Assembly: GCF_024372725.1 (NCBI RefSeq)
Contig: NZ_VOUA01000014.1
Location: 29,177-93,176 of the forward strand
Length of the DNA stretch: 64,000 nt
Reading direction: 5' to 3'
From: Methanosarcina sp. KYL-1
GTDB taxonomy: Archaea; Halobacteriota; Methanosarcinia; Methanosarcinales; Methanosarcinaceae
Shown here one piece after another: positions 47,401 through 55,724 of the stretch; position 1 is the first letter of the stretch, and each line of letters starts with the position of its first letter. The translations under genes were made by a program, and so were the position numbers. The notes beneath the pieces were generated by a model. That model saw only the letters and a list, made by a program, of their open reading frames with translations, made no database searches and was not told the origin of the DNA.

Positions 47401-48096
47401 TTATGGTATTACGTTCAGGTTTATTCCTTCGCGCTGTGCTGTAAACACGGCCATTTCTACATCACGCGCTCTCCATTTTTCTTCATTCATTTCTGTTAAT
47501 ACCTGTGCCATCTCTTGGCACCAAGAAACCCAATTTAAATAGTTAGGGAAGTCATTTTCCTGAAGAGATGTGTAATTCTTTTTGAAAAGGGTTAGTTTGT
47601 CTTTTCTGTTACGATTGTGATCTTCTGCGTTTAGGTTTACCCAAGATGCAACTTTATTATCTATCATGGGGATTCTTTCTGGGTCTGCGAAAGCTGGAAA
47701 TGTCAGAGGGACAGCTAAAACTCTTGTCGTGATTCCTAATTTGTCTCTAATTTTTCCTAGGTTCTTTCTATTTTGATTTCTTACGAAGTTCTGTACTACG
47801 TTCCATATATCTTCGGCTATTATTTCTTCGTTCAGAACACTGTCAACAATTCTTGTCGTGCTGCTTTGCTTTATGTGGGCTTGTGAATATAATTTCCAAA
47901 ACACTACTTCGAAATATACTTCTATACATTCAGGGGCCAACTCCCTGAAGTAGTTTTCAAAATTGATGGTGCTCTGCCGATCTCCTTTTATTTTTTCACT
48001 AAAAAAACTTGGAAACAGGGCTGCTTTTTTATAGTCTTCTAAGTTTACGGGATACGAATAACTGTTCAAGGCTTTTTTCCAGCTTTCAGGCATCAA
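47401..48096 (-). CDS. AT-rich island: unknown soluble protein (231 aa)
   Basis: A 231-residue, mainly helical protein with no signal peptide or membrane segment. The C-terminal part (VPLTFPAFADPERIPMIDNK, FPNYLNWVSWCQEMAQVLTE, KWRARDVEMAVFTAQR) looks well structured and conserved in style, and the DVEMAVFTAQR ending suggests a member of a defined family, but I cannot name it. It is collinear with the nuclease-like and membrane genes. Confidence 0.6.
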   Translation of the reverse strand: MMPESWKKALNSYSYPVNLEDYKKAALFPSFFSEKIKGDRQSTINFENYFRELAPECIEVYFEVVFWKLYSQAHIKQSSTTRIVDSVLNEEIIAEDIWNVVQNFVRNQNRKNLGKIRDKLGITTRVLAVPLTFPAFADPERIPMIDNKVASWVNLNAEDHNRNRKDKLTLFKKNYTSLQENDFPNYLNWVSWCQEMAQVLTEMNEEKWRARDVEMAVFTAQREGINLNVIP

Positions 48097-48178
48097 TTTT
48101 CCCTCTTTATATGCTATGACTCTGTAGAGTTCACTTTACTTTTTTACGCTTTATTTGATTCTCAAACTTCAAAACTCG

Positions 48179-48448
48179 TTATTTTTTCATCATTTTGCTT
48201 ACTTTTCTTCTGCCGATTCTTACATCAGCTACTACACGACCATAGCTTCTTGCTTTTGGTACTAATGAAACCGTTTCTCCCTCTATGAGATCTTTAAGCT
48301 TTTTAGTTGCTCTTTTTCCGCCACGCTCGTTGAGTTCTGGGGCGTTATATCCTGTAATTCTTACCCTATTCGTGTCTCCAATTTTGGTCTTGACTTCAAA
48401 AGTATCTCCGTCAATCACTCTTGTTACTTTTCTTCTCATTAAACTCAC
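48179..48448 (-). CDS. Minimal staphylococcal-nuclease-fold protein
   Basis: An 89-residue thermonuclease-like protein. RVIDGDTFEVKT (10-21), the VRITGYNAPE stretch (about 28-39) and SYGRVVADV (about 68-76) correspond to the catalytic Asp/Arg/Glu/Arg positions of SNase, all of which appear present. Family members usually exceed 120 residues and are often secreted; this one has no signal peptide and stops after the barrel, lacking the final helix. Its start overlaps the stop of the upstream 64-codon gene by 4 bp (ATGA type), indicating translational coupling. Confidence 0.78.
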   Translation of the reverse strand: MSLMRRKVTRVIDGDTFEVKTKIGDTNRVRITGYNAPELNERGGKRATKKLKDLIEGETVSLVPKARSYGRVVADVRIGRRKVSKMMKK

Positions 48449-48639
48449 CCGAAAATTCTCATAAATACTCCGGCTACACCAAGAAGCCCCAGAAGGATTC
48501 CTATACTGATTCCACCACTTATTGCGGTTATAGCCAACTCGGAAGAAATATCAAGCGTTTTTAAAGCTATTCCAGCAATAATGAGGGTTCCCACGATTCC
48601 TGAGGCCCCTGTTCCGGCAAAAAATATTCTTTGTACCAT
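48445..48639 (-). CDS. Small membrane protein (64 aa)
   Basis: A 64-residue protein that is almost all hydrophobic, with two membrane helices: TGASGIVGTLIIAGIALKTL and AITAISGGISIGILLGLLGV. It is the first gene of the minus-strand set and is coupled to the nuclease-fold gene. Glycine-rich helices of this kind can oligomerise in membranes. No family recognised. Confidence 0.6.
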   Translation of the reverse strand: MVQRIFFAGTGASGIVGTLIIAGIALKTLDISSELAITAISGGISIGILLGLLGVAGVFMRIFG

Positions 48640-48703
48640 TCTTTTCCTCTGAAATTTTGCTGGCTGTCTATTGTCTCTCCTCTTTCATAAATATTTTTTA
48701 ACT

Positions 48704-48717
48704 TATTAAGCTTAATA
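48704..48717. promoter_or_regulatory. 14-bp palindrome in the island's divergent promoter
   Basis: tattaagcttaata is a perfect palindrome in the 145-bp region between the minus-strand set and the CARF-like gene, 65 bp from the first and 68 bp from the second start. Related cttaata/ttaatat half-sites follow at 48719-48735. It is a natural candidate operator for the neighbouring HTH protein. Confidence 0.45.
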
Positions 48718-48756
48718 TACTTAATATTTTTAATAAAATGAATATGCCAAATAAGT

Positions 48757-48763
48757 TATATAT
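48757..48763 (+). promoter_or_regulatory. TATA box of the CARF-like regulator gene
   Basis: ttatata lies 22-28 bp upstream of ATG 48785, so transcription would begin almost at the ATG. No ribosome-binding site is visible, which fits a leaderless mRNA. Confidence 0.5.
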
Positions 48764-48784
48764 GGTAAGTTAGAGTTATGTACT

Positions 48785-49636
48785 ATGAAAAATCCATTAA
48801 GAGTTCATATCTGCGTTGTTGGCTTTGAATTGGATAGGATCAGCAAAGCTGCAATTATGAAAAACGCTGATATAGTCTATCTTATTTCTCAAGAGAAAAA
48901 CGATAAAGGCAAGGGCTATTTAGACGAAAATAAGAAACGTCTGGAAAAAGAAGGTATTCCAGTTATCATAGAGTTTGTAGAATCAATAAGCGACTTGTCT
49001 AATTTGTTGGGTGCGATAAAGAAAATAATTGGGGGACAAACCAAAGAAAATTATATTTATATAAATATCTCATCGGGGAGCACTCTTTCGGCAATAGCTG
49101 GAACAATAAGTTCTATGATGTTGGAAAAAGACATGAATATTATTCCCTACTATGTGAAACCTAAGCTGTATTTTGAAGATTTTGATGAAAGCAATAAAAA
49201 GAAATTAAAGAAAGCATTTGGTGGATTAGAACCAAGAAGTATAGGCGTCAAAGAAATAAATGAGATTCCTACTTTTCCCATTAGGCTCCCTAACAAGGAA
49301 TTAATAATTATTTTGCAGTACCTCCAATCTAAGGATGGTCCCGTAACAAAGAAAGATCTTATTGATTTCTCAAAGAAAAATGATTATTTGAAAACAATGC
49401 GGGATACAAATCGTTCTCTTGCCGGAAAGTTAGATGACCAGAGTAAAAATAAGGGTTCAGATGAACATATCGATGAGTCAAAACAAAAAGCTAGAGATTA
49501 TGCTTGGTTAAATCAGAATTTCATTAGCAAGCTCAAAGATGAATGGAATTTAATTGATATCGAAAAAATTGGCAAATTTACTTGCATAAAATTGAATGAA
49601 AAAGGTAAAAAGATGTTAGATTATTTGAATTATTAA
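48785..49636 (+). CDS. CARF-like sensor with C-terminal HTH (HFX_2341/DUF6293-type)
   Basis: A 283-residue regulator. The N-terminal 150 residues form a Rossmann-like CARF-type domain (RVHICVVGFELDRISKAAIM; ADIVYLISQEKN; the nucleotide-contact-like INISSGSTLSAIAGTISSMM at about 93-112). The C-terminal part is a winged helix (LPNKELIIILQYLQSKDGPVT...LIDIEKIGKFTCIKLNEKGKKML). This matches the archaeal HFX_2341/DUF6293 type, related to Csa3. CARF domains bind cyclic oligoadenylates in CRISPR signalling, but no CRISPR genes are in the window. It is divergent from the four-gene set. Confidence 0.78.
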   Translation: MKNPLRVHICVVGFELDRISKAAIMKNADIVYLISQEKNDKGKGYLDENKKRLEKEGIPVIIEFVESISDLSNLLGAIKKIIGGQTKENYIYINISSGSTLSAIAGTISSMMLEKDMNIIPYYVKPKLYFEDFDESNKKKLKKAFGGLEPRSIGVKEINEIPTFPIRLPNKELIIILQYLQSKDGPVTKKDLIDFSKKNDYLKTMRDTNRSLAGKLDDQSKNKGSDEHIDESKQKARDYAWLNQNFISKLKDEWNLIDIEKIGKFTCIKLNEKGKKMLDYLNY

Positions 49637-49661
49637 CTTTTTAATTTACTTTATGGAAAAG

Positions 49662-49694
49662 CCGGTCGTCTTCGAGACCGGTGAGAGCACCGGT
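49662..49694 (+). other. Two overlapping hairpins after the CARF-like gene
   Basis: ccggtc...gaccgg (49662-49681) and accggt...accggt (49677-49694) share bases, so the two stems exclude each other. They lie 26 bp past the stop. They could be a terminator or a remnant end of the island; there is no T-run after them. Confidence 0.35.
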
Positions 49695-49827
49695 ACCTAG
49701 AAAGCAAATCGAAAAAAGGTTTTAGAGAATAGCTGATGGAGTAATTGCACTTACTTGATCCTGGTTTTCGAATTAGATCCAGCGTTCCGTTATTCTTCTG
49801 AAAAATAGATTTTTTTCTGCGGTGATC

Positions 49828-49924
49828 TTTCGAAAGGTTGAAGATAATTTTAGCGTCCCATTTTTCGACCTGCTGATTTGAGGGTGGGCGGTTGGCTGGC
49901 GGAAAAATATAATTAAACAGTTAT
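49828..49924. repeat. Dispersed repeat copy 1 (about 95 bp)
   Basis: It runs from tttcgaaaggttgaag to aattaaacagttatt and contains the core ctgatttgagggtggg/ggctggcggaaaaatat. Copies 2-4 are at 49994, 50701 and 50816. The 49695-50135 gap contains only these repeats and no supported gene. Confidence 0.85.
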
Positions 49925-49993
49925 TTCCGGTTGCTTGGATAAGTATTCGTCATCCGGTAGTTCTAATGGAAAATGGGTGTCCACTGCTGCATC

Positions 49994-50087
49994 CTTTCGA
50001 AAGGTTGAGGGGAATTTTAGCATCCCGTTTCTCGACTTGTTGATTTGAGGGTGGGTGGCTGGCGGAAAAATCCAATAAAACAGTTAT
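49994..50087. repeat. Dispersed repeat copy 2
   Basis: It aligns with copy 1 over its whole length: tttcgaaaggttgagg, tttctcgacttgttgattt, gagggtgggtgg(4-bp deletion)ctggcgg, aataaaacagttat. It is immediately upstream of the hicB promoter. Confidence 0.85.
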
Positions 50088-50167
50088 GCAGCTCCGTTTT
50101 TTCAGTCAGCTGCCATATTCGATTCCGGGCTGTATCAGTTTTAAATACTCACGGACCCAATAATATC

Positions 50168-50404
50168 ATGATACAAATGGAAGGCAAGACCTTGAATTAC
50201 ACAGTCCTGATCGAGCAGGATGAGGATGGGATGTACATCGCAACAGTACCGGACATTCCTGGCTGCTATACTCAGGGGAAAACTGTGGAACAGGCTATGG
50301 AGCGTGTAAAGGAAGCTATCCAGGTCTGCATTGAGGCTGAAGAATTGGAAGATATCCTGCCGATGAAATTTATCGGGATTCAGCAGGTAGAGGTAAAAGT
50401 ATGA
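50168..50404 (+). CDS. hicB: HicB-family antitoxin
   Basis: A 78-residue partial RNase-H-fold antitoxin. YTVLIEQDEDGMYIATVPDI (about 10-29) followed by PGCYTQGKTVEQAMERVKEAI is the HicB signature. ATG 50168 (or the in-frame ATG 50177) is preceded by a TATA-like tttaaata about 28 bp upstream, so the mRNA may be nearly leaderless. The frame is open to 50045, but that part runs through a repeat. It overlaps hicA by 4 bp. Confidence 0.9.
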   Translation: MIQMEGKTLNYTVLIEQDEDGMYIATVPDIPGCYTQGKTVEQAMERVKEAIQVCIEAEELEDILPMKFIGIQQVEVKV

Positions 50405-50634
50405 GCAAGCTCCTTCCCGTGAATGGGAGGGATATGTGCAAAATACTTGAAAGGCTCGGCTTTCAAAAGGTGCATCAGGTAGGAAGCCATGTGAGATACG
50501 TTCATCCTGACGGCAGGAAAACAGTGGTGCCTGTACATGGTAATGAAAATTTAGGCATCGGTCTGATTAAGGAGATTCTGAAGCAGACCAGGATTTCTCG
50601 GGAAATGTATGAGGAGTTGAGGAGAAAGGTTTGA
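50401..50634 (+). CDS. hicA: HicA-family mRNA interferase toxin
   Basis: A 77-residue double-stranded-RNA-binding-like toxin that cleaves mRNA. LPVNGRDMCKILERLGFQKVHQVGSH, VRYVHPDGRKTVVPVHGNEN and IGLIKEILKQTRISREMYEEL are canonical, with the catalytic His in QVGSHVRY. Its ATG overlaps the hicB TGA (ATGA), giving coupled synthesis with the antitoxin, an antitoxin-first order. Confidence 0.92.
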   Translation: MSKLLPVNGRDMCKILERLGFQKVHQVGSHVRYVHPDGRKTVVPVHGNENLGIGLIKEILKQTRISREMYEELRRKV

Positions 50635-50700
50635 GGAACTTGAATGTTCTTTTTTTCGCTTAGTCTTTTTTCTTCTCTTTTACTTCTTTCTGTTGTGTTT

Positions 50701-50750
50701 TTCCACTTGCTGATTTGAGGGTGGGAGGTTGGCTGGCGGAAAAATATTAT
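50701..50750. repeat. Dispersed repeat copy 3 (partial)
   Basis: It carries the core ttgctgatttgagggtggga plus ggttggctggcggaaaaata, found downstream of hicA. Confidence 0.8.
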
Positions 50751-50815
50751 AAAAAATTCACTCTGGGTAACTAAATATACTTCAAAACAGCGGCGCAATC
50801 GGAGGATTTTCGGCC

Positions 50816-50860
50816 GAAGTATTTGAGGGGGGGCTGGGGCGGAAATATAATAAAAAAGTG
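50816..50860. repeat. Dispersed repeat copy 4 (decayed)
   Basis: gaagtatttgaggggggg, then ctggggcggaaatataataa, aligns with the 3' half of the other copies. It ends just before the methyltransferase stop. Confidence 0.6.
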
Positions 50861-50877
50861 ATATTTCCCCGGTCTTT

Positions 50878-51654
50878 TTACGGCTTTTTGCTGACTTTAT
50901 CCCCATAAATTAAATGGGATTGGGGTTTGAAGACTATTCTTTTGCGGAAAGACATTTTTTCCTTCTGAATTCTGGCGATTTCTCTCAGGTCCAGATCCTT
51001 CACGTTTTTAAACCCTGCCTTCCTGAAGTATTCGATTGTTTTTTTCGGCGGAACTCCATTGGGGTTTGGAAGTTCGTTTTTGATTTCGTCAGGATACTGC
51101 CTTCTTCCGGGATATCTTCTCTCAACGAGCAAAGTTAAGAAATCACTGATAAATTGCCTTGTCTTTCTTTCAATCAAGCCGCCATTATAGAGCCCATCTA
51201 TAACGATAAGCACTCCTCCTTCCCTGAGTACTTTCTTCCAGTTCCTGACTGCAGTATCAGGGTGTGGAAGAGTCCATAGTAAGTGGCGGGTTACAACAAC
51301 ATCAAAAGTTCCTGTTTCAAAAGGAGGGTCTTCAGCATCTCCTGCTCTGAAAGTAATATCATATTTTTTCCCGGATGTTTTTTCTCTTGCTTTTGCAAGC
51401 ATTTTCTCCGAGAGATCAAGCCCGGTAACATGATGCCCCAGTTCTGCAAATAAGAGCCCGACTTCACCTGTCCCGCAGCCAACATCGAGCACTTCCAGCC
51501 TGCCAGGGGGGAGCAGACTTCGAAATAGGTTTTTCCATGCTTCCCTTTCGATTTCACTATGGATTCCATGCCCTTCTTTGTCATCGTAGGTCTCGGATGA
51601 GATGTCCCATACATGGGCGATATCCAGTTTCATCTGATCATCCTGAATAGCCAT
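50878..51654 (-). CDS. Class I SAM-dependent methyltransferase
   Basis: A 258-residue methyltransferase of the UbiE/Methyltransf_11 type. Motif I is EVLDVGCGTGEVGLLFAELGH (about 54-74), then VTGLDLSEKMLAKAREK, the acidic AGDAEDPPFETGTFDVVVTRH and the post-motif LREGGVLIVIDG. The C-terminal region (RRYPGRRQYPDEIKNELPNP) is substrate-specific and unassigned. Likely small-molecule target. Confidence 0.88.
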   Translation of the reverse strand: MAIQDDQMKLDIAHVWDISSETYDDKEGHGIHSEIEREAWKNLFRSLLPPGRLEVLDVGCGTGEVGLLFAELGHHVTGLDLSEKMLAKAREKTSGKKYDITFRAGDAEDPPFETGTFDVVVTRHLLWTLPHPDTAVRNWKKVLREGGVLIVIDGLYNGGLIERKTRQFISDFLTLLVERRYPGRRQYPDEIKNELPNPNGVPPKKTIEYFRKAGFKNVKDLDLREIARIQKEKMSFRKRIVFKPQSHLIYGDKVSKKP

Positions 51655-51763
51655 AGCTTGATTCCTCTTTTAGAGCTTTCAATTGATGTGATAGTCCAAT
51701 GAAGAAGTACTTTGAAGCCTTTGACATCATCGCTGCGCTTAACTATTTTAATTTCAGCTGGTA

Positions 51764-51822
51764 CAGCTTTAATATTCACAGGTCCAATGTTATTCTGGTA
51801 AAGATGGAAGGCAAGTTGCAGG
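51764..51822 (+). pseudogene. Fossil of a hicB start region
   Basis: cagctttaatattcacaggtcc to atggaaggcaag (51764-51815) aligns with the promoter and first codons of hicB (50136-50188: cagttttaaatactcacgg to atggaaggcaag). The original ATG has become CTG and the similarity stops soon after. It looks like the 5' relic of a second hicBA pair. The rest of 51655-52106 is AT-rich, with no other gene. Confidence 0.5.
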
Positions 51823-52106
51823 TTCTGGGGAGTTTTATGTTATTCAGAGGCCCTCTACATTTTTCTCTCTTTTTATAGTCACATCCATATCTTACCGAAT
51901 AAGTTAAAAAGTTTCAGTGACTCACATAATCAGGTTAACATATTTGTAGATCACAATGGTTTTTAATAATCTAAAGTGAAGAAATTTACAAGTTGTTACA
52001 TCTAAATTTTAACTTTATCGGAGGAATTTAAAAAAGTTAATTATTGTTTAATGAGTTCGACTTTGAAAACAGTACGTGATTCAAAAAACTTAAAACGGTG
52101 AAATTT

Positions 52107-55100
52107 ATGGATTCTAAAAAACAATTGTTTCTTTTTGGAATTATATCTGTCATCCTGATGATGACAACCGGTACAGCTCTGGCGCAAACGCTAAATGTTA
52201 CTGGCAATGTGGGCGTAGGAAATTATACAACTATCCAGGCGGCTGTGAGCAATGCCAGCTCCGGGGACACGATTCTGGTTTATCCCGGCAACTATTCGGA
52301 AAATCTGTTCCTGACGATGCCAAATATAAGCATTCAGGCAGTCTCCGGGAACCCGGAAGATACGGTTATCTGTTCAAATTCAGAGAACAACGTATTCGAC
52401 ATATATGCAGACGATATCACTATCAGCGGATTTACACTCAAAGACACTCAATATTCAGGGGTATATCTTTCAGAGGGGGTTTCAGGAGCAAATATCGTTA
52501 ACAATAATTTGCAGAATAATTCCTATGGTATCAGGGTATATGAATCCGATAACAACAACCTGACCGGAAACGCAGTAACAAACTGTGAATATGGTATCAA
52601 GGTGTCTGAATCCAATAACAACACCCTTGCCGGAAACACAGTAACAGACTGTGAAGAAGGTATTTCCCTGATTTCTTCCAGCAACAACACTCTGGATAAT
52701 AACCTCATGCAAAATAATTATATCAATTTTGGGGTTACTTATTACACAGGTTCCGACCTGGGTCCTGATGTTTCATTTAATAACGACATCAGCGACTCTA
52801 ACACAATAAACGGAAAGCCGGTTTTTTACCTTAGAGGGGTTTCAGATGTTGAAATTACTTCTTCTTCCAATGCGGGCATCATCTACCTCATAAACTGTAA
52901 TAATGTCCTGGTAGAAGACCAGCAGATAAGCAACAACACATGTGCAATTTACCTTTACAATACCACTGGCTCAATCACAATAAAAAACAACATCCTGACA
53001 AATAATGAGGGCGGAATCTACCTTGAAAATTCCAGCGGCAGCCAGCTTCTTGGAAATAGGGTTACAAGAAACTTAGGCGGCATTGTCCTTTTAAACTCCG
53101 GTGGCAGTACTCTCAATGGAAATAAGGCTCTGGAAAACTCACTTACTGGAATTCTTTTATGGAATTCGGAAAACTGTGACCTGATCGGGAACACAGCTTC
53201 GGATAACGTTGATATGTCCATGTTTATGCCGGGTTTCAGAGAGAAAGGCCTGGTAGGTGCCTCATCTTCAGAAATCTATCCTGTACCTGCCGGAATTGCT
53301 TTGATGAATTCCCCGGAGGGCACCCTGACTGGAAATACGGCCCTTAACAACAGTATAGGTATCTATCTGGGGATGTCTGGCGACAGTACGCTTACCGGAA
53401 ACGTTGCCCATAACAACAGTTTCGGCATCGGTTTGGAATATTCCAACGGTGTCAACCTGATCGAAAATACGGCTTCTTCCAACAACAAACCTTTCACGCC
53501 CATACATATGGTGAGTGCGAGCAGCAGGGCTCTGGTCAGGAGCAGTGAAAGACCGGCTTCTTCCGAAATTATCCGTTATGGTTCCGAGAATAGCAATTTG
53601 ATGATGAACAAGGCTCTTGTCGGGAGCAGTGAAGGACCGGATTCTTCCGGAATTATCATTCATGGTTCCGAGAACAACAGTTTGATAAAAAACAAGGCTC
53701 TGGATAGCGAAGTTGGAATATATTTAGTCGAAACTGTTAATAACAGTCTTTCCGGGAACACTGCCCTCTACAACGGATGGGGCATCTATATTGATAGTTC
53801 TGAATTCAATAGTCTTTCCGGAAACACTGTTTCATACAATCAGAAAGACGGTATCACTTTATTGGATACTGCAAACAACAGTCTTTCCGGGAACACTGCC
53901 CTCTACAACGGGGGGGGCGGAATCTATATTGATAGTTCTGAATTTAACAGTCTTTCCGGGAACATCGCTTCCTACAATAAGATGTATGAGGGAATCGGTA
54001 TATACACATCTGTTAATAACACTCTTTCCGGGAACACGGCCTCATACAATGAAGAGTGCGGTATAACATTATATGAGGCTACAAACAACACCCTGTCCGG
54101 AAATACCATTTCGGAAAACAACTTATCGGGAATTTATTTCGAAGCTTACAACAATACCTCTCTTTTCAACAACTACTTCAACAACAGGAACAACACCGAA
54201 TTTTATGAGGAGAGCCAGAACGTCACCTGGAACATCACGAAAACCTCCGGGAAAAACATTGTCGGCGGCCCCTACCTTGGTGGAAACTACTGGGCAACTC
54301 CTAACGGGACCGGCTGGAGCCAAAACTGCACGGATGCTGACAAAGACGGCTTATGTGATGCCCCTTATAATATCACGGCTAACTTTACGGACTACCTGCC
54401 CTTAAAAGTCATCCCCACACCCGAAAGTACCGGCGGGAGCAGCCATGCCCCACGCTACATTCCGGCTTCTTCCGGGGCTTCAGGAGTGCAGGCTGTTGAA
54501 TACGGCCAGCAGAGAGTCATAGCAGGTCAGGAAACCCACATCACTTTAAGCGGAGAAAATTCTGGAATCCTGGGCATCAGCTTCACGTCGGAAGAATTTT
54601 CCGGAATGGTGGTGACAACCGTTGAGGTTCTTGATGCGGATGCCGCTGCCGGTGAAACCGGGGACGAGGCTTCCGGTGTTGCAGAAACCCCCGAGGGAAT
54701 TATCCTTCGCTACATGAACATCAATGTTGGGAATGAGCGCTTTGAAAGTTCCGAGAACCTTAATAGAGGGGTCATCACCTTCAAGGTCCCGAAGAGCTGG
54801 ATCAAAGAAAACAATATTGATGAAAGCACAATCGGCCTTAACAGGTTCCACGACGGGGAATGGAACAGGCTCCCCTCCGAAAAGACCGGAGAAGACGAGG
54901 AATTCGTCTACTTCAGGGCCGAAACCCCGGGTTTCTCCCTCTACTCGATTACCGGGGATCAATTAAAATCCGAGGTCATTGATCCGGAGACAAAAATTGA
55001 GGAAACTTCTCCCGTATGCGGATCTGAGGCACAGCAGGAGACTCCCGAAAAGTCACCGGGATTCGGGATTGCTCTTGCATGTCTTGGACTGCTGCTCTCG

Positions 55101-55124
55101 GTTTTTCTGAGAAAGGACCAATAA
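52107..55124 (+). CDS. Beta-helix surface protein with PGF-pre-PGF and PGF-CTERM-like end
   Basis: About 1005 residues. It has a signal peptide (LFLFGIISVILMMTTGTALAQ), then long NosD/pectate-lyase-like parallel beta-helix repeats (NNTLSGNTA, NSLSGNTA, SNNTL) to about residue 740. A PGF-pre-PGF type domain follows (SGGSSHAPRYIPAS-like linker, then VEYGQQRVIAGQETHITLSG, RFHDGEWNRLPSE). The C-terminus is SPGFGIALACLGLLLSVFLRKD, a PGF-hydrophobic-basic tail recognised by archaeosortase A. ATG 52107 has ggtga just upstream; GTG 52098 is less likely. Probably an S-layer-linked, glycan-related surface protein. Confidence 0.9.
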   Translation: MDSKKQLFLFGIISVILMMTTGTALAQTLNVTGNVGVGNYTTIQAAVSNASSGDTILVYPGNYSENLFLTMPNISIQAVSGNPEDTVICSNSENNVFDIYADDITISGFTLKDTQYSGVYLSEGVSGANIVNNNLQNNSYGIRVYESDNNNLTGNAVTNCEYGIKVSESNNNTLAGNTVTDCEEGISLISSSNNTLDNNLMQNNYINFGVTYYTGSDLGPDVSFNNDISDSNTINGKPVFYLRGVSDVEITSSSNAGIIYLINCNNVLVEDQQISNNTCAIYLYNTTGSITIKNNILTNNEGGIYLENSSGSQLLGNRVTRNLGGIVLLNSGGSTLNGNKALENSLTGILLWNSENCDLIGNTASDNVDMSMFMPGFREKGLVGASSSEIYPVPAGIALMNSPEGTLTGNTALNNSIGIYLGMSGDSTLTGNVAHNNSFGIGLEYSNGVNLIENTASSNNKPFTPIHMVSASSRALVRSSERPASSEIIRYGSENSNLMMNKALVGSSEGPDSSGIIIHGSENNSLIKNKALDSEVGIYLVETVNNSLSGNTALYNGWGIYIDSSEFNSLSGNTVSYNQKDGITLLDTANNSLSGNTALYNGGGGIYIDSSEFNSLSGNIASYNKMYEGIGIYTSVNNTLSGNTASYNEECGITLYEATNNTLSGNTISENNLSGIYFEAYNNTSLFNNYFNNRNNTEFYEESQNVTWNITKTSGKNIVGGPYLGGNYWATPNGTGWSQNCTDADKDGLCDAPYNITANFTDYLPLKVIPTPESTGGSSHAPRYIPASSGASGVQAVEYGQQRVIAGQETHITLSGENSGILGISFTSEEFSGMVVTTVEVLDADAAAGETGDEASGVAETPEGIILRYMNINVGNERFESSENLNRGVITFKVPKSWIKENNIDESTIGLNRFHDGEWNRLPSEKTGEDEEFVYFRAETPGFSLYSITGDQLKSEVIDPETKIEETSPVCGSEAQQETPEKSPGFGIALACLGLLLSVFLRKDQ

Positions 55125-55200
55125 GGGACAGACCGAAGAAGAGTAGAATAAACGGAAGAGAATTACAAACAGATCAAAGAAAAGGCGCATGAAAGAATAA

Positions 55201-55227
55201 AAGAAGGCATTTCGTGCCTTCTTTTTA
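55201..55227 (+). terminator. Hairpin plus T-run after the surface protein gene
   Basis: agaaggca-tttcg-tgccttct forms a perfect 8-bp stem, followed by ttttatta. It lies 77 bp past the surface-protein stop and could serve both converging genes. Confidence 0.6.
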
Positions 55228-55271
55228 TTATTTTTATATATCGATGATAGCAACTTCTTTGCTTTGTATCC

Positions 55272-55517
55272 TCATTTCTCCTTTCCGTTACCCGTTTTAG
55301 CTTCCCTTTTTCCTTCCAAAAATCGCAGGACTGCTGCATATACAAGCGTAAAAAAGCCGGCTGACATTATAAGCCCGGAGGCAAAAGCCGGATCCTGGCT
55401 GGCCGGGGTGCTGTCAGAAAGTCCGGTTATGAAGAGCAGGAGCCCTAAAAGGAGCGGCGTGAAGAGCAGGATTTTCCCCATCGTTTCAAGGGCTTGCAGG
55501 TAATCTTCGGACCCCAT
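55272..55517 (-). CDS. Small membrane protein (81 aa)
   Basis: An 81-residue protein with two membrane helices (GKILLFTPLLLGLLLFITGL and GLIMSAGFFTLVYAAVLRFL) and a basic tail. It has no family I recognise. It is convergent with the surface-protein gene and divergent from the 7TM histidine kinase. Confidence 0.65.
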   Translation of the reverse strand: MGSEDYLQALETMGKILLFTPLLLGLLLFITGLSDSTPASQDPAFASGLIMSAGFFTLVYAAVLRFLEGKREAKTGNGKEK

Positions 55518-55724
55518 GTACTTTTAATACTCTTTTATTCACTTTCAAGCTTTCGTTTTAATGCTTGGGCTTCTCCACAAATGCAATTTATTTATATACG
55601 TAGCCTCTATAACATCCATACTAATATGATGCTGTTCTCTTTGATTTTCCAGAGATAAAACCAGTGCTGAAGGACGACTAAAAGAGGAGGAAGTCATATA
55701 ATTTTACAAATCCATCCTGCTGCA

